Notes under the pieces: model-generated | Seen by the model: the letters and a program-made list of their open reading frames with translations, nothing else | What the model was told of the DNA's origin: nothing | Databases searched by the model: none | Source: CAYRJD01 sp965247395 | GTDB lineage: Bacteria; Actinomycetota; Acidimicrobiia; Acidimicrobiales; Poriferisodalaceae | Reading direction: 5' to 3' | Assembly (NCBI GenBank): GCA_965247395.1 | Contig: OZ252012.1 | Span: 1,054,001-1,118,000, forward strand | DNA length: 64,000 nt | Shown: in pieces, positions 9,203 through 18,240 of the stretch | Numbering within the stretch: the first letter of the stretch is position 1 | Layout of the letters: each line of letters begins with the position of its first letter | Program-made: the position numbers and the translations under genes

Positions 9203-9341
9203 TATCTCTGCTCTCCATTTCGTTGTCCTCGCCTCTATCAGCGCCTTTATCAGTCAACATTGCCCAACACTTCCCGACATTGCCCACCTCTTTGAGCCCA
9301 TCTCACGAAGAATTTATTATTCCAAATGCTTTAAGAATTTT

Positions 9342-9361
9342 GCGGGGGCTTACAAACCCGC
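9342..9361 (-). terminator. Possible terminator of the cystathionine gene
   Basis: On the minus strand a GCGGG/CCCGC stem with a 10-nt loop is followed by AAAATTCTT, about 25 nt after the stop of the gene at 9387. The U-run is weak, so this is tentative. The rest of 9203-9341 holds nothing I can name. Confidence 0.35.
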
Positions 9362-9386
9362 GGCACTAAAGCGCCACGCAAACACA

Positions 9387-10571
9387 TTACGCAAAATCCA
9401 GGGCTGATTTCAGATCATTAAGCAGATCGCTACCAGATTCGATGCCTACCGATAGTCGCAGCAAATCGTCTGGGACTTCTAGATCTGAGCCATCGGCGGA
9501 AGCGTGAGTCATCACGCCGGGGTGCTCGATCAGCGACTCAACCGCTCCTAGCGACTCGGCCAGCGTGAAAACTTTCGTGCTCGCCGCTACTCGTTGAGCG
9601 GTCTCTGCTCCGTCCTTGCAGGTGAAAGAAACCATGCCGCCAAAGTCACGCATTTGCTTGGCGGCTATGTCGTGACCGACATGATCTTCTAAACCCGGGT
9701 AAAGCACTCTTGCCACCGCCGGATGCTTGGTCAGCATCTCAACGATCGCTCGTGCGTTTTCGCAGTGCCGCTCCATTCGCACCGCCAGTGTCTTGACGCC
9801 GCGCATTGCTAGATAGCAGTCAAACGGGCCGGGTACCGCTCCGACCGCGTTCTGAGTGAACGCCAGATGCTCGGCTAGCTCTGTGCTGTTGGTAGCCACA
9901 AATCCGCCGACCACATCGCTGTGCCCGCCTATGTATTTGGTGGCTGAATGAACCACGGCGTCGGCTCCTAGCGCCAGCGGTTGCTGCAGGTATGGAGTCG
10001 CAAACGTGTTATCCACCACCACTAGTCCGCCTAGCTCGTGAGTGATGTCACAGATGGTTGCTATGTCAAAAACCGACAGCAGCGGATTAGTGGGTGTCTC
10101 TAGCCACACGATGCGCGTCTCGGGCGTCCAGGTGTCGCGGAGTTTTTTGGGCGCGGTGAGGTCAACCGCAGCATGGGTGATTCCGTTGCTGCCGTGAATT
10201 TTGTCAATCAGTCGAAAGGTGCCGCCGTAGGCGTCGTCGCCTAGCAGCAGACCGTCGCCTGGATGCAGGTATCGCAGCAGCGCGTCTTCGGCGGCTAGGC
10301 CGCTGGCGAAGGCGAAGCCGTGCTTCGCGTCCTCGAGCGAAGCCACGCAAGCCTCGTAGGCGTGACGGGTTTGGTTGCCTGTGCGGCCGTACTCGTAGCC
10401 GTGACGGGGTTGGCCGACTGCTTCTTGCGCGAAGGTGGTCGCCAGTGAGATGGGGGTAATAACCGCTCCTGAGTACGCGTCGTGAGGTTGGCCGGCACGG
10501 ATGGCTCGGGTTTCAAACCCGTATTCGTCTGGATCTTCAAATCCTGCTAGCGGGGGTGTTCCACCGGTCAT
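9387..10571 (-). CDS. Cystathionine gamma-synthase / gamma-lyase family PLP enzyme
   Basis: A 394-residue enzyme of the Cys/Met metabolism PLP family. The PLP lysine is K212 in SATKYIGGHSDVVGG; other family marks are YGRTGNQTR (residues 61-69), FASGLAAEDALL, WLETPTNPLL and VVVDNTFATPYLQQPLALG. Enzymes of this group either make cystathionine from an activated homoserine and cysteine or split cystathionine to cysteine. The cystathionine beta-synthase gene directly upstream suggests the reverse transsulfuration pathway (homocysteine to cysteine), which would make this the gamma-lyase, but the two activities are not separable by eye. It starts at ATG 10571. The 360-nt gap to the upstream gene is filled with short repeats. 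Confidence 0.9.
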   Translation of the reverse strand: MTGGTPPLAGFEDPDEYGFETRAIRAGQPHDAYSGAVITPISLATTFAQEAVGQPRHGYEYGRTGNQTRHAYEACVASLEDAKHGFAFASGLAAEDALLRYLHPGDGLLLGDDAYGGTFRLIDKIHGSNGITHAAVDLTAPKKLRDTWTPETRIVWLETPTNPLLSVFDIATICDITHELGGLVVVDNTFATPYLQQPLALGADAVVHSATKYIGGHSDVVGGFVATNSTELAEHLAFTQNAVGAVPGPFDCYLAMRGVKTLAVRMERHCENARAIVEMLTKHPAVARVLYPGLEDHVGHDIAAKQMRDFGGMVSFTCKDGAETAQRVAASTKVFTLAESLGAVESLIEHPGVMTHASADGSDLEVPDDLLRLSVGIESGSDLLNDLKSALDFA

Positions 10572-10931
10572 GTTCGTTTAGGCACCTTTGTAAGCATGGT
10601 TGCAGAGGCGGTTGTAAGCATTGTTTTAGGCACGGTTATAGGCATCGCTGTAAACACGGCTGTTTGTGATTGGTTATAGGCACAGGCGGGCGCTTGCCCC
10701 AGGCGAATGGCGACATCACCGTTGTAAGCACGGCTGTTTGTGATTGGTTATAGGCACTGTTGTTTGCGATTGTTATTCGTGGTTTGTGTTCGTGGCTGCA
10801 GTTTGTGATTGGTTATAGGCACTGTTGTTTGCGATTGTTATTCGTGGTTTGTGTTTGTGATTGCTGTCTGGGAAGAGTTAGCGGCTGGTTCGGCTGGACG
10901 TGGGGGACTAAGTGTTGGGCTAGATGCGGGA
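10572..10931. repeat. Intergenic region with direct repeats
   Basis: This 360-bp gap holds no gene. A 55-bp sequence beginning gtttgtgattggttatagg occurs at 10736-10790 and again at 10801-10855. A third, shorter copy ends near 10683, and variants of ggcacggttataggca and gttgtaagcacggctg are scattered between 10590 and 10735. The region is T/G-rich on the plus strand. No promoter or hairpin is convincing. Confidence 0.75.
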
Positions 10932-12479
10932 CTAAGTGCTGAGTTGGATGCGGGCACGGGCTGATTCTTCATTGAGCGTGGCAACCGGTCGCCCTTCGTG
11001 AAACAAAACTACGGCCGGAGCGGTCGCCAATAGCTCAAGGGCGCGTTTGGGCGGCTCGCTCGTGCCAACTTGAGGCAGTGGCGGCTCTAGGAGTTCGCTA
11101 ACAAGCTGGTCGGGCGTCGGCATGTCAGCTCCCGTACTTGCCCCCTTATTTGCTCCAGCACTTGCCCCCTTATTTACTCCCGTGCCTGCTCCCGCACCTG
11201 CTCCAGCACCTGCTCCCGTGCCTGCGTTGCTAAGTCCGGCGAGCGAAACCGAACCGACAATCTCAGCGGCTGCTACTGGCATGTCACCGTTGGCTACGGG
11301 GATCGCCGCGATGCTGTTGGTGTTCATAACAGCCAGTGCTTGTGCGACGGTGCTGTTTGGCTGCACGTAGATGAAGGCAGCGACGGTGCCAGCATCGGCA
11401 GCTTCTTGGTGGGGCTGACCGGTACCAAAGCCCCCAGCACCAAAGCCCTCGACATCAAAGCCCATCGATGTCATCCAGTCCTCGTTAAAGACCCGACTCA
11501 AATATCCGCGACCCGAGTCAGGAATCAGCGTCACCACTAAATCGTTCTCACCCAGCTCACGCGCCACTTCCAAAGCGCCATACACCGCAGTACCACCGGA
11601 CCCGCCAATCAGCAACCCTTCGGTACGAGTAACTCTGCGCGCCATCTCAAACGATTGGGCATCGGTCACCGGCAGCACCCGATCAACAACTGACGTGTCA
11701 TAGGTGCTCGGCCAAAAATCCTCGCCGATGCCTTCCACCAAATAGGGCCTGCCGTCGCCGCCGGAATACACCGAAGCGTCCGGGTCTGCCACCACCACCT
11801 GCACGGCGGGATTTTGCTCTTTCAGATACTTGCCCACGCCGCTGGTGGTTCCACCGGTGCCAGCGCCCGCTACAAAATGCGTGATGCGCCCTTCGGTTTG
11901 TTGCCAGATTTCAGGACCGGTGGTGTCGTAGTGCGATTGCGGATTTATCGGGTTGTGGTACTGGCTAGGGCCGAATGCGTCAGGGGTTTCGTCTAGCAGG
12001 CGCTTAGCAGTTGAGTAGTAGCTCTGCGGATCCTCGGGCGCCACCGCCACCGAGCACACCACCACTTCGGCACCGTAGGCACGCAGCAGGTCGATCTTTT
12101 CTGGGGCGACCTTGTCGGTCGTCACGAACACGCATTTGTAACCACGCTGAGCTGCCACTACCGCTAGCCCCACGCCGGTGTTGCCGGAGGTTGGCTCGAT
12201 GATGGTGCCGCCAGGCTTTAGCAAACCAGCTTGCTCAGCCGCTTCGATCATGGCTAGCGCCGGACGATCTTTGACGCTCCCGCCAGGGTTGTAGGTCTCA
12301 AGCTTGGCCACCACCGGGCACGCCAAACCATCGGCGACCGAAACCAGTCGCACCAGCGGAGTGTTGCCAATGAGGTCCAGTACAGAACTGGCTATAGCTG
12401 GAGGGAGGTTGCTAGCTCCCAACAAGCTCTGCGGCGCGTTCACGGAAGCGCTGGATGTTGTCTTCCTTGATTGCCTCAT
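10932..12479 (-). CDS. cbs: Cystathionine beta-synthase with C-terminal CBS domain region
   Basis: A 515-residue PLP enzyme of the beta-synthase/cysteine-synthase fold. The PLP lysine is K70 in NPGGSVKDRPAL, followed by EPTSGNTGVGLA, and FVAGAGTGGTTSGVGKYL binds the cofactor phosphate. It condenses homocysteine and serine to cystathionine. The C-terminal third carries a CBS-domain-like pair (region from VAAFIYVQPNSTVAQALAVM to the end) broken by a Gly/Ala/Thr low-complexity linker at about residues 415-455, encoded by short tandem codon repeats at 11110-11235. The ATG at 12479 overlaps the end of the upstream oxidoreductase gene by 68 nt; a GTG at 12443 would shorten the overlap to 32 nt, so the start is uncertain. 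Confidence 0.9.
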   Translation of the reverse strand: MRQSRKTTSSASVNAPQSLLGASNLPPAIASSVLDLIGNTPLVRLVSVADGLACPVVAKLETYNPGGSVKDRPALAMIEAAEQAGLLKPGGTIIEPTSGNTGVGLAVVAAQRGYKCVFVTTDKVAPEKIDLLRAYGAEVVVCSVAVAPEDPQSYYSTAKRLLDETPDAFGPSQYHNPINPQSHYDTTGPEIWQQTEGRITHFVAGAGTGGTTSGVGKYLKEQNPAVQVVVADPDASVYSGGDGRPYLVEGIGEDFWPSTYDTSVVDRVLPVTDAQSFEMARRVTRTEGLLIGGSGGTAVYGALEVARELGENDLVVTLIPDSGRGYLSRVFNEDWMTSMGFDVEGFGAGGFGTGQPHQEAADAGTVAAFIYVQPNSTVAQALAVMNTNSIAAIPVANGDMPVAAAEIVGSVSLAGLSNAGTGAGAGAGAGAGTGVNKGASAGANKGASTGADMPTPDQLVSELLEPPLPQVGTSEPPKRALELLATAPAVVLFHEGRPVATLNEESARARIQLST

Positions 12480-15400
12480 AGCCGCGCACCATCTCCGGCA
12501 GCTGCGCTACCTCAACAGCCCGGTCGTAGTTGGCAGCTGAGAGATTGCTCAAGCAGTGCTCCACTAGCTCACGGTATTCACCTATTAGTGCCCGCTCCAG
12601 CTTGCGGTGCTTAGTGCGACCGAATGGGTCAAGAGCGGTGCCGCGCAGACGTTTCATGTTCGCAAGCACAGCAAATGCCACCTCACCGCTGCGGCCTAGC
12701 CCGATCTTTTTCTTGGCGCCCATGCGACGCAAAATGGGAGGGTGCAGCTTGTAGGTGACCTTGGTCTTGTTACCAAACTGCTCCTTGATGCTGCGCTGAA
12801 ACTCGGGCGAACGATGAAGGCGTGCCACTTCGTACTCGTCTTTGTACGCCATCAGCTTGTACAAGAAGCGCGCCACCGATTCGCTTAGTCGAGTGTCTCC
12901 GGCCGGACCGTTGGCCAACTCTCGCTCACGCACGTTGGCCACAAACTCGACATAGGTGCGGGCGTAGTCGAGGTTTTGATACGCAACCAGGTCGGGCACA
13001 CGCACGCCTAGCAAACGCTCAAGTTCACCGGAAGGCTGCGCCGCTAGCTCGATCAGCTTTTGCTCGCTCTTTGACGGGCCCTTCGACTGCGCTCGCTTCA
13101 TCTCACCCAAACGGTGAATCTCCAGGCTGTCCAAAACCTCCGGGTCTAGGGCAATCTTTCGTCCGGTGCGGAACGCCTGCAGGTTGGTGTCAACCGAAAC
13201 GCCGTTCAAGTCGATGGCTTGCTCGATGGCTCCAGCGCTGATCGGCACGACCCCCGCTTGGTAGGCCGCACCCAGCACGATCACGTTGGCTGGCATGTGC
13301 GAACGGAACAAGTTGTCCGCCAATGTCCCAGCGTCAAAGTAAACATTGCGCATCGGAGAGGAGGCAGCGTCTATAGAACTTTGAAATTCAGTCCATTCGG
13401 GGAACTGTGAAGACACGTCTCGCACCATCGCTCCGGTGGGAACCTTGCTAGAAGACACAATCGCCACTGTTCGGTCGGGGCTGGCCTTTGAAAGGTTGGC
13501 GGGATTAGTGCCGCTTAGCAGGTCGAACACCAGGTAAGCGTCCGCTTCGCCCGCACCGATCTTTGAAGCCTCAGACATGGCAGTTTCGGCTGCGCCGCTG
13601 CCTCCGGCGCTGTTGCTGGCTTCGTCAGCGCTGCTGGCTTTGTTAGTGCTCTGGGCGTTGCCAGGTAGGTGACGAATCTTCAGATTTGAAACCACAGGTC
13701 CGCCCTTTTGCGCCAAACCGGTTTGATCTAGCCCAAGTGCTTGCTTGCCATCTAGCAAAGCTGCAGTGGCTAGCAACTGGTTGATGGTCACCACGCCCGT
13801 TCCGCCGATGCCCATCATCAAAATGTTGCCCTCGTCGATGCGGTCTGGTTCAGGCAGCTCTTCGTTGGTGATGCTGGCTGCCATGTCAGCAGCGGCGTTT
13901 CCGCTAGTTCCAGCGGTTTGCATCTTGCCGCCCGGAATCACCTCGATGAACGCTGGGCAGTCGCCGTCTAGGCAGGTGTAGTCCTTGTTGCAAGATGACT
14001 GGTGAATCTGGGTCTTACGACCAAACTCGGTATCAACCGGCTGCACGCTAAGGCAGCTTGATTTCTCGCCGCAGTCGCCGCAGCCCTCGCACACGGCTTC
14101 GTTGATAAACACTCGCATTGGTGGCTCTGCCACCTTGCCGCGCTTGCGATCACGGCGTAGCTCGGCCGCGCACGGCTGGTCGTAAATCAACACCGTGCAA
14201 CCCTCGATGTCGCGCAGCAGTAGCTGAGCTTCATCCATGCGATCGCGATGCCAGATGTCGGTGTCCGGTGCGAACTTCGCGTCGTTTGGGTACTTGTCAA
14301 GGTCGTGCGTTACCACCATCACCTTGGTGACACCTTCGGCGTGCAGCGCACGGGTCAACTCGGGCACTTCCATACCGCCGTCAACGTCCTGGCCGCCCGT
14401 CATTGCAACCGCAGCGTTGTAAAGAATCTTGAATGTGATGTTGGTGCCTGCGGCCACGGCCTGGCGCACAGCTAGCGAACCTGAGTGGTGGAAAGTGCCG
14501 TCGCCCATGTTTTGGAAGCGGTGACTCATCGTGACGAACGGTGCTGCGCCAACCCACTGCACGCCCTCGGCGCCCATGTGAGTCGTGCCACGCACGTTGC
14601 GTGTGGGAGTCATCGCGGCCATGCCGTGGCAGCCGATGCCGCCGCCGGCTTCGGAGCCTTCGGGTACCCAGGTGGATCGGTTGTGCGGGCAGCCGGAGCA
14701 GAACGTTGGTGCGCGGTTGAGCGATTTGTTGCTAACCGTCGGGTTATGAACGGCCTCAACTGGGGTAGCGCCGACAGTGATTGCCCCGCCGAGGGTTGCA
14801 CCGCCGGGCGTGCCGGTGATCGTTATTGCGGGGGTGGCGCCAGCAGCGCTGGAACCTCCTGTACCAGAGCCTCCTGCGCCGAAGCCTTTCGGCGAGCGCA
14901 CCGCATCAGATCCGAAGCGATCCACCAGGAAAGGTCGCAGCTTGAGAGCGACCAGGTCTGCGTCCATTTCGCCATGTCCAGGGAACCAGAATCCGCCATT
15001 GGCGTCGCGCTTGCCGAGCACTACGGGAGCGTTTGGCGTGCCGTAAAGAACTTCGCGTACGGAAGTCTCAATGATCGATCGCTTTTCCTCTATTACGACG
15101 ATCGTTTCAAGGCCCTTTGCGAAAGCCTTCAAGCTGTTCGGTTCGAGCGGCCACACCACTGCTGGCTTGAAAACGCGAATGCCGCGACGCTCTAGCTCGG
15201 CTGAATTCAAACCCATATGATCCAGCGCTTCGCGTACGTCGTAATAGGTTTTGCCTGCTGCGATGATGCCGACCTTGGCGTCGGCTGTTGGCACGGTTTG
15301 GCGATTTAGCTGATTGTGCTCAACGAATCGGTTAACCGCTTCGAGTCGACCTTCGTGAATCTCCAACTCCATTCGCACCGCAGTAGGCCCGAACAAGCTG

Positions 15401-16116
15401 TCTTCTTGGGTGTGGTGCCACGGCTGATCGTTCCAGGTGAAATCGGGCCGCTGCGGATTGATTCGCCCGGCGCCTACCTCCACGGTGGCATAGCCGTCGG
15501 CCACGTTTGTAACGATCTTGAGCGCCGACCAAAAGCCCGAATAGCGCGACAGCTCATAGCCCCAGCGTCCGTAGTCGATTACCTCTTGCACGTTGCCCGG
15601 ATACAAGATCGGGCTCTGAATGTGGATGAGCATCGGTTCCGATTCCGACGCCAGCGTGGACGATTTTGAAGCCGGGTCGTCGCCGGCCACCAGCAGCACT
15701 CCGCCCTTGGGGTCAACGCCGGAGACATTCGCGTGGCGCAAAGCGTCGCCGGAACGGTCAACGCCTGGAGCCTTGCCGTACCACATACCGAGCACACCGT
15801 CATAGGTGCCTTCGAAGTTGCGGTTTGCCAGCTGGCTGCCCCACACCGCGGTCGCGCCTAAGTCTTCATTGAGTGCGGGCAGAAATTCGATGTTGTTAGC
15901 GGTTAGCTCTTCGGCGTTGCCGTGCATCAGCGTGTCCATGCCGCCCAGCGGTGAACCGCGATAGCCCGAGACCATGGCGGCGTTGTTCAGTCCGTCGCGC
16001 TTGTCGGCTCGCAACTGATCTAACAGAACACGCAAGAGCGCCTGCACGCCTGACATCGCCACACCACCCTCTGGGCGTGTAAAGCGGTCTTCAAGCTGAA
16101 ATTCGACGAGTGCCAT
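12412..16116 (-). CDS. Fused indolepyruvate-type 2-oxoacid:ferredoxin oxidoreductase
   Basis: A 1,234-residue single-chain enzyme that oxidatively decarboxylates an aryl or branched 2-oxoacid to its CoA ester and passes electrons to ferredoxin. Order of parts: an N-terminal pyrimidine-binding domain (from about residue 15, SGVQALLRVLLDQ), a thiamine-diphosphate domain with CSGCPHNRSTW and GGGIGCHGM (about 468-500), a ferredoxin-like cluster region with CEGCGDCG and further cysteines to DGDCPAF (about 674-725), then a gamma-type domain with MGIGGTGVVTINQLL (from about 762) and a C-terminal extension typical of the fused actinobacterial and proteobacterial forms. A Gly/Ser/Thr/Ala-rich stretch at about residues 405-450 is an added linker. 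It overlaps the beta-synthase gene at its 3' end. Confidence 0.9.
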   Translation of the reverse strand: MALVEFQLEDRFTRPEGGVAMSGVQALLRVLLDQLRADKRDGLNNAAMVSGYRGSPLGGMDTLMHGNAEELTANNIEFLPALNEDLGATAVWGSQLANRNFEGTYDGVLGMWYGKAPGVDRSGDALRHANVSGVDPKGGVLLVAGDDPASKSSTLASESEPMLIHIQSPILYPGNVQEVIDYGRWGYELSRYSGFWSALKIVTNVADGYATVEVGAGRINPQRPDFTWNDQPWHHTQEDSLFGPTAVRMELEIHEGRLEAVNRFVEHNQLNRQTVPTADAKVGIIAAGKTYYDVREALDHMGLNSAELERRGIRVFKPAVVWPLEPNSLKAFAKGLETIVVIEEKRSIIETSVREVLYGTPNAPVVLGKRDANGGFWFPGHGEMDADLVALKLRPFLVDRFGSDAVRSPKGFGAGGSGTGGSSAAGATPAITITGTPGGATLGGAITVGATPVEAVHNPTVSNKSLNRAPTFCSGCPHNRSTWVPEGSEAGGGIGCHGMAAMTPTRNVRGTTHMGAEGVQWVGAAPFVTMSHRFQNMGDGTFHHSGSLAVRQAVAAGTNITFKILYNAAVAMTGGQDVDGGMEVPELTRALHAEGVTKVMVVTHDLDKYPNDAKFAPDTDIWHRDRMDEAQLLLRDIEGCTVLIYDQPCAAELRRDRKRGKVAEPPMRVFINEAVCEGCGDCGEKSSCLSVQPVDTEFGRKTQIHQSSCNKDYTCLDGDCPAFIEVIPGGKMQTAGTSGNAAADMAASITNEELPEPDRIDEGNILMMGIGGTGVVTINQLLATAALLDGKQALGLDQTGLAQKGGPVVSNLKIRHLPGNAQSTNKASSADEASNSAGGSGAAETAMSEASKIGAGEADAYLVFDLLSGTNPANLSKASPDRTVAIVSSSKVPTGAMVRDVSSQFPEWTEFQSSIDAASSPMRNVYFDAGTLADNLFRSHMPANVIVLGAAYQAGVVPISAGAIEQAIDLNGVSVDTNLQAFRTGRKIALDPEVLDSLEIHRLGEMKRAQSKGPSKSEQKLIELAAQPSGELERLLGVRVPDLVAYQNLDYARTYVEFVANVRERELANGPAGDTRLSESVARFLYKLMAYKDEYEVARLHRSPEFQRSIKEQFGNKTKVTYKLHPPILRRMGAKKKIGLGRSGEVAFAVLANMKRLRGTALDPFGRTKHRKLERALIGEYRELVEHCLSNLSAANYDRAVEVAQLPEMVRGYEAIKEDNIQRFRERAAELVGS

Positions 16117-16211
16117 CTGCTTATCCCCCTAGGCGAATCTCCCTAATGCGGTTGAGACTAGTGCCGTGATTGGGGAAACACCTGCCAAGACTGCCGGAGG
16201 CTGTTCGGGAC

Positions 16212-17357
16212 TTAGCGGTCTCCGGGTGCCATGTAGAACCAAATCGGCTGCTTCACGTCTGCGTCGGCCATAGCTTGGCGTGCCGCCAAAATCACCTTGC
16301 CTGCCTCGGTTTGTTCAAAGAACCAGCGGGTTCCAGCCCAGGCAGAAGGTGCGGTGTCAGCCAGCTCTAGCACGGCGGTTTCGTAGTAGCCGCGGATGTC
16401 TTGCGCAACGCGGGCGGGGATGCCAGGAATGTTGGCCTCCTTCCACGATGTGCCTTCGGCGACGTTCAAAAACGCTTGCACGGCGGCTGGGATGTCGTCT
16501 GCTGACACCACTCGGCCAGCTCCCATGTGGTTGCCATGCTTGGCCACCGCTCGGTCGTATGCCTGGCGCAGACTGCGCGCTTCATCCACCGCAGCGGGCA
16601 GGTCAGGATCGTGGCGCGGCGGCAGCGTGCAAGCCACTGTGTCGGAGGTGTCGTCCAAAATCTCTTCGGCGAAGTGCTCGACCACGGGCTTGTCGGAACG
16701 CAGCAACCCGAAGGCGTGAGCCAGCACTCGATGCTGAAACTCTGCGTCGTTGGGTTTGCCAAGAGGTCGCCCAAGCGGGAAGTTGCACCACAACCCACGC
16801 GGCGGCGCTACACCTTCGATGTGCTTCTGGATCGAGCCGAGCGCAACGGTGGCTATGCCGGCGGCTTCAAAAACGTGGGCGAGCATACTCACGGTACGCG
16901 TGCAGAGCGGTCAGACCGGGGTTAGCAGCACCACATCCACGTCGTGCTCACGCAGGAAAGCAGCACCGGCGGGTCCGCTGTCCATGCGAACTGCCGACAG
17001 CTCGAACTGGTTACCCGCATAAGAAAGGTGTATGTCGGACACCGACCCGATGGTGCCGTCGGCGGCTAGCTCGTCTAGCCGATCGATCGGGAACACGGTG
17101 TTTATGTCGAGGCCGAAGCCGATGGCATCAAAGTTTGGGCTCCAGTGGCCGGTTATGTAGTCGCGGCGGTCGGCGGACAGCACGCGATATCCAACATCGG
17201 ACGGCGCGAAGTCATCTTGCTCGGGATGGTGCAGAGATGCGGAGGTAACAATGGCCACCTTGGCTTCGCTAAGCGGAAGCGGAGTGGTGAAGGCTGCGGT
17301 TTCGAACTCGGGAAGGTCGAGCTCGGCGGTGAGTGTCTTTATGTCGGTGTCAGCCAT
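16212..17357 (-). CDS. GrdB/PrdB-like reductase-family selenoprotein with in-frame UGA (Sec)
   Basis: Two frames that would usually be called separate genes (17357-16911 and 16892-16212) are one reading frame of 381 codons broken only by TGA at 16913-16911. Across the stop it reads LLTPV-U-PLCTRTVSMLAH, a U-x-x-C redox motif (Sec149, Cys152). Such a motif with Sec is the active site of the glycine/betaine/sarcosine and D-proline reductase B-type selenoproteins. Family-like parts flank it: FGLDINTVFPIDRLDEL and IGSVSDIHLSYAG before, GIATVALGSI and a conserved downstream CNFPLGRPLGKPND after. A small hairpin of bacterial SECIS form follows the UGA. No other reductase subunit is adjacent, so the substrate is unknown. 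Start ATG 17357; family assignment is from memory of motifs. Confidence 0.82.
16883..16913 (-). promoter_or_regulatory. UGA codon and candidate bacterial SECIS hairpin
   Basis: In the mRNA, UGA (16913-16911) is followed after 11 nt by GCGUAC (16899-16894), a 5-nt loop CGUGA (16893-16889) and GUAUGC (16888-16883). The arms pair as six base pairs, one of them G-U. The loop begins 17 nt after the UGA and has a G at its second position, which matches the usual spacing and loop rule for bacterial SECIS elements read by SelB. Pairing was done by eye. Confidence 0.65.
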
Positions 17358-17469
17358 TGCGACAGGCTATGAGACTGTGAGACACGCACAGCGAGTTTCT
17401 TGCGCAGCGGTGTGAGAGGCGCCGCTCGCTTGGGGGTTGCGGAACGGGTTACTCGCTGGCAGACCGGTG

Positions 17470-18240
17470 TTATTCGCTGGCAGACAGCGAGCGCTGACGC
17501 AGACGCCGCATTCCGCGCAACCAACGATCGGGGTCACCGGCCTTGCGTTCGACGTATGTCTGCACCTCGGGGTGCGACAAAATCAAGAAGCGCTCCTCAC
17601 GCATTGCTTCGGTGATCTCCTCGGCTACAAACTCTGGCTCCACGATCCCGTCCGTTGCGCCGTCTCCCAGCTGCTGCGGCGCCATGGCGGTGTTGACTCC
17701 TTGCGGGCACAGCACCGACACCAAGATGCCGTCGTCGCCGTAAGTGATTGCCTCTATCTCGGCCAGCTTGATACAGGCCGCCTTCGTGACCGAATATGGC
17801 GCAGACCCCACCGCGGCCAGCAGACCGGCGGCGCTGGCGGTATGAACCAGATAGCCCTCGCCGCGCGCCAGCATCGATGGCAGCACCGCTCGCGCGGCAT
17901 AGACGTGCGACATCACATGCAGCTCCCACTGACTTTGCCAGGCTTCGTTCGACGCCTCGATCACTCCCTGCTCACCCGCTCCGGCGTTTGAAAAGAACAC
18001 GTCGATAGGGCCGTGCTCATCCTCCGTGCTGTGCACCAGATCAGTCATGGCGGCTTCGTCGGTCACGTCCAGGCCAACACCAACGCATCCCAACTCAGCG
18101 GCGGTTGACATTGCCGCTTGTTCGTTGTGGTCGGCGACCACGACCGTGCGGGCCCCTTGCTGTAGCCAGTGACGGGCGGTGGCGGAGCCGATGCCACCTG
18201 CGCCGCCGGTGATAATCGCTACTCGGTCACGAAGTTCCAT
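17470..18240 (-). CDS. Short-chain dehydrogenase/reductase
   Basis: A 256-residue classical SDR. The nucleotide-binding motif is TGGAGGIG (residues 11-18), followed by NAG at 85-87, the catalytic Ser136 in HTASAAG and the Tyr149-x3-Lys153 pair in PYSVTK. It oxidises or reduces an alcohol/carbonyl with NAD(P); VVADHNE at the end of the second strand, with an Asp, suggests NAD(H) over NADP(H). The substrate is unknown. Its start overlaps the end of the winged-helix-like gene by 14 nt, and the selenoprotein gene follows 112 nt downstream, so the three may be co-transcribed. Confidence 0.9.
   Translation of the reverse strand: MELRDRVAIITGGAGGIGSATARHWLQQGARTVVVADHNEQAAMSTAAELGCVGVGLDVTDEAAMTDLVHSTEDEHGPIDVFFSNAGAGEQGVIEASNEAWQSQWELHVMSHVYAARAVLPSMLARGEGYLVHTASAAGLLAAVGSAPYSVTKAACIKLAEIEAITYGDDGILVSVLCPQGVNTAMAPQQLGDGATDGIVEPEFVAEEITEAMREERFLILSHPEVQTYVERKAGDPDRWLRGMRRLRQRSLSASE

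Noticed and set aside
10760..10942. Plus-strand 60-codon Cys/Trp-rich frame
   Set aside because: It is formed by the intergenic direct repeats and looks like a chance frame.
14485..15195. Plus-strand open frame of 236 codons opposite the ferredoxin oxidoreductase
   Set aside because: Shadow of a well-supported gene; no motif or ribosome-binding site.
16892..16910. Separate gene starting MSMLAHVF at 16892 after a complete gene ending at 16911
   Set aside because: Both pieces are in one frame, six codons apart after the TGA, and the protein pattern continues through it; a single selenoprotein gene explains this better.
16280..17248. Plus-strand open frame of 322 codons opposite the selenoprotein
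   Set aside because: Arg/Cys-rich composition typical of an antisense frame of a G+C-rich gene; the minus strand has family motifs.
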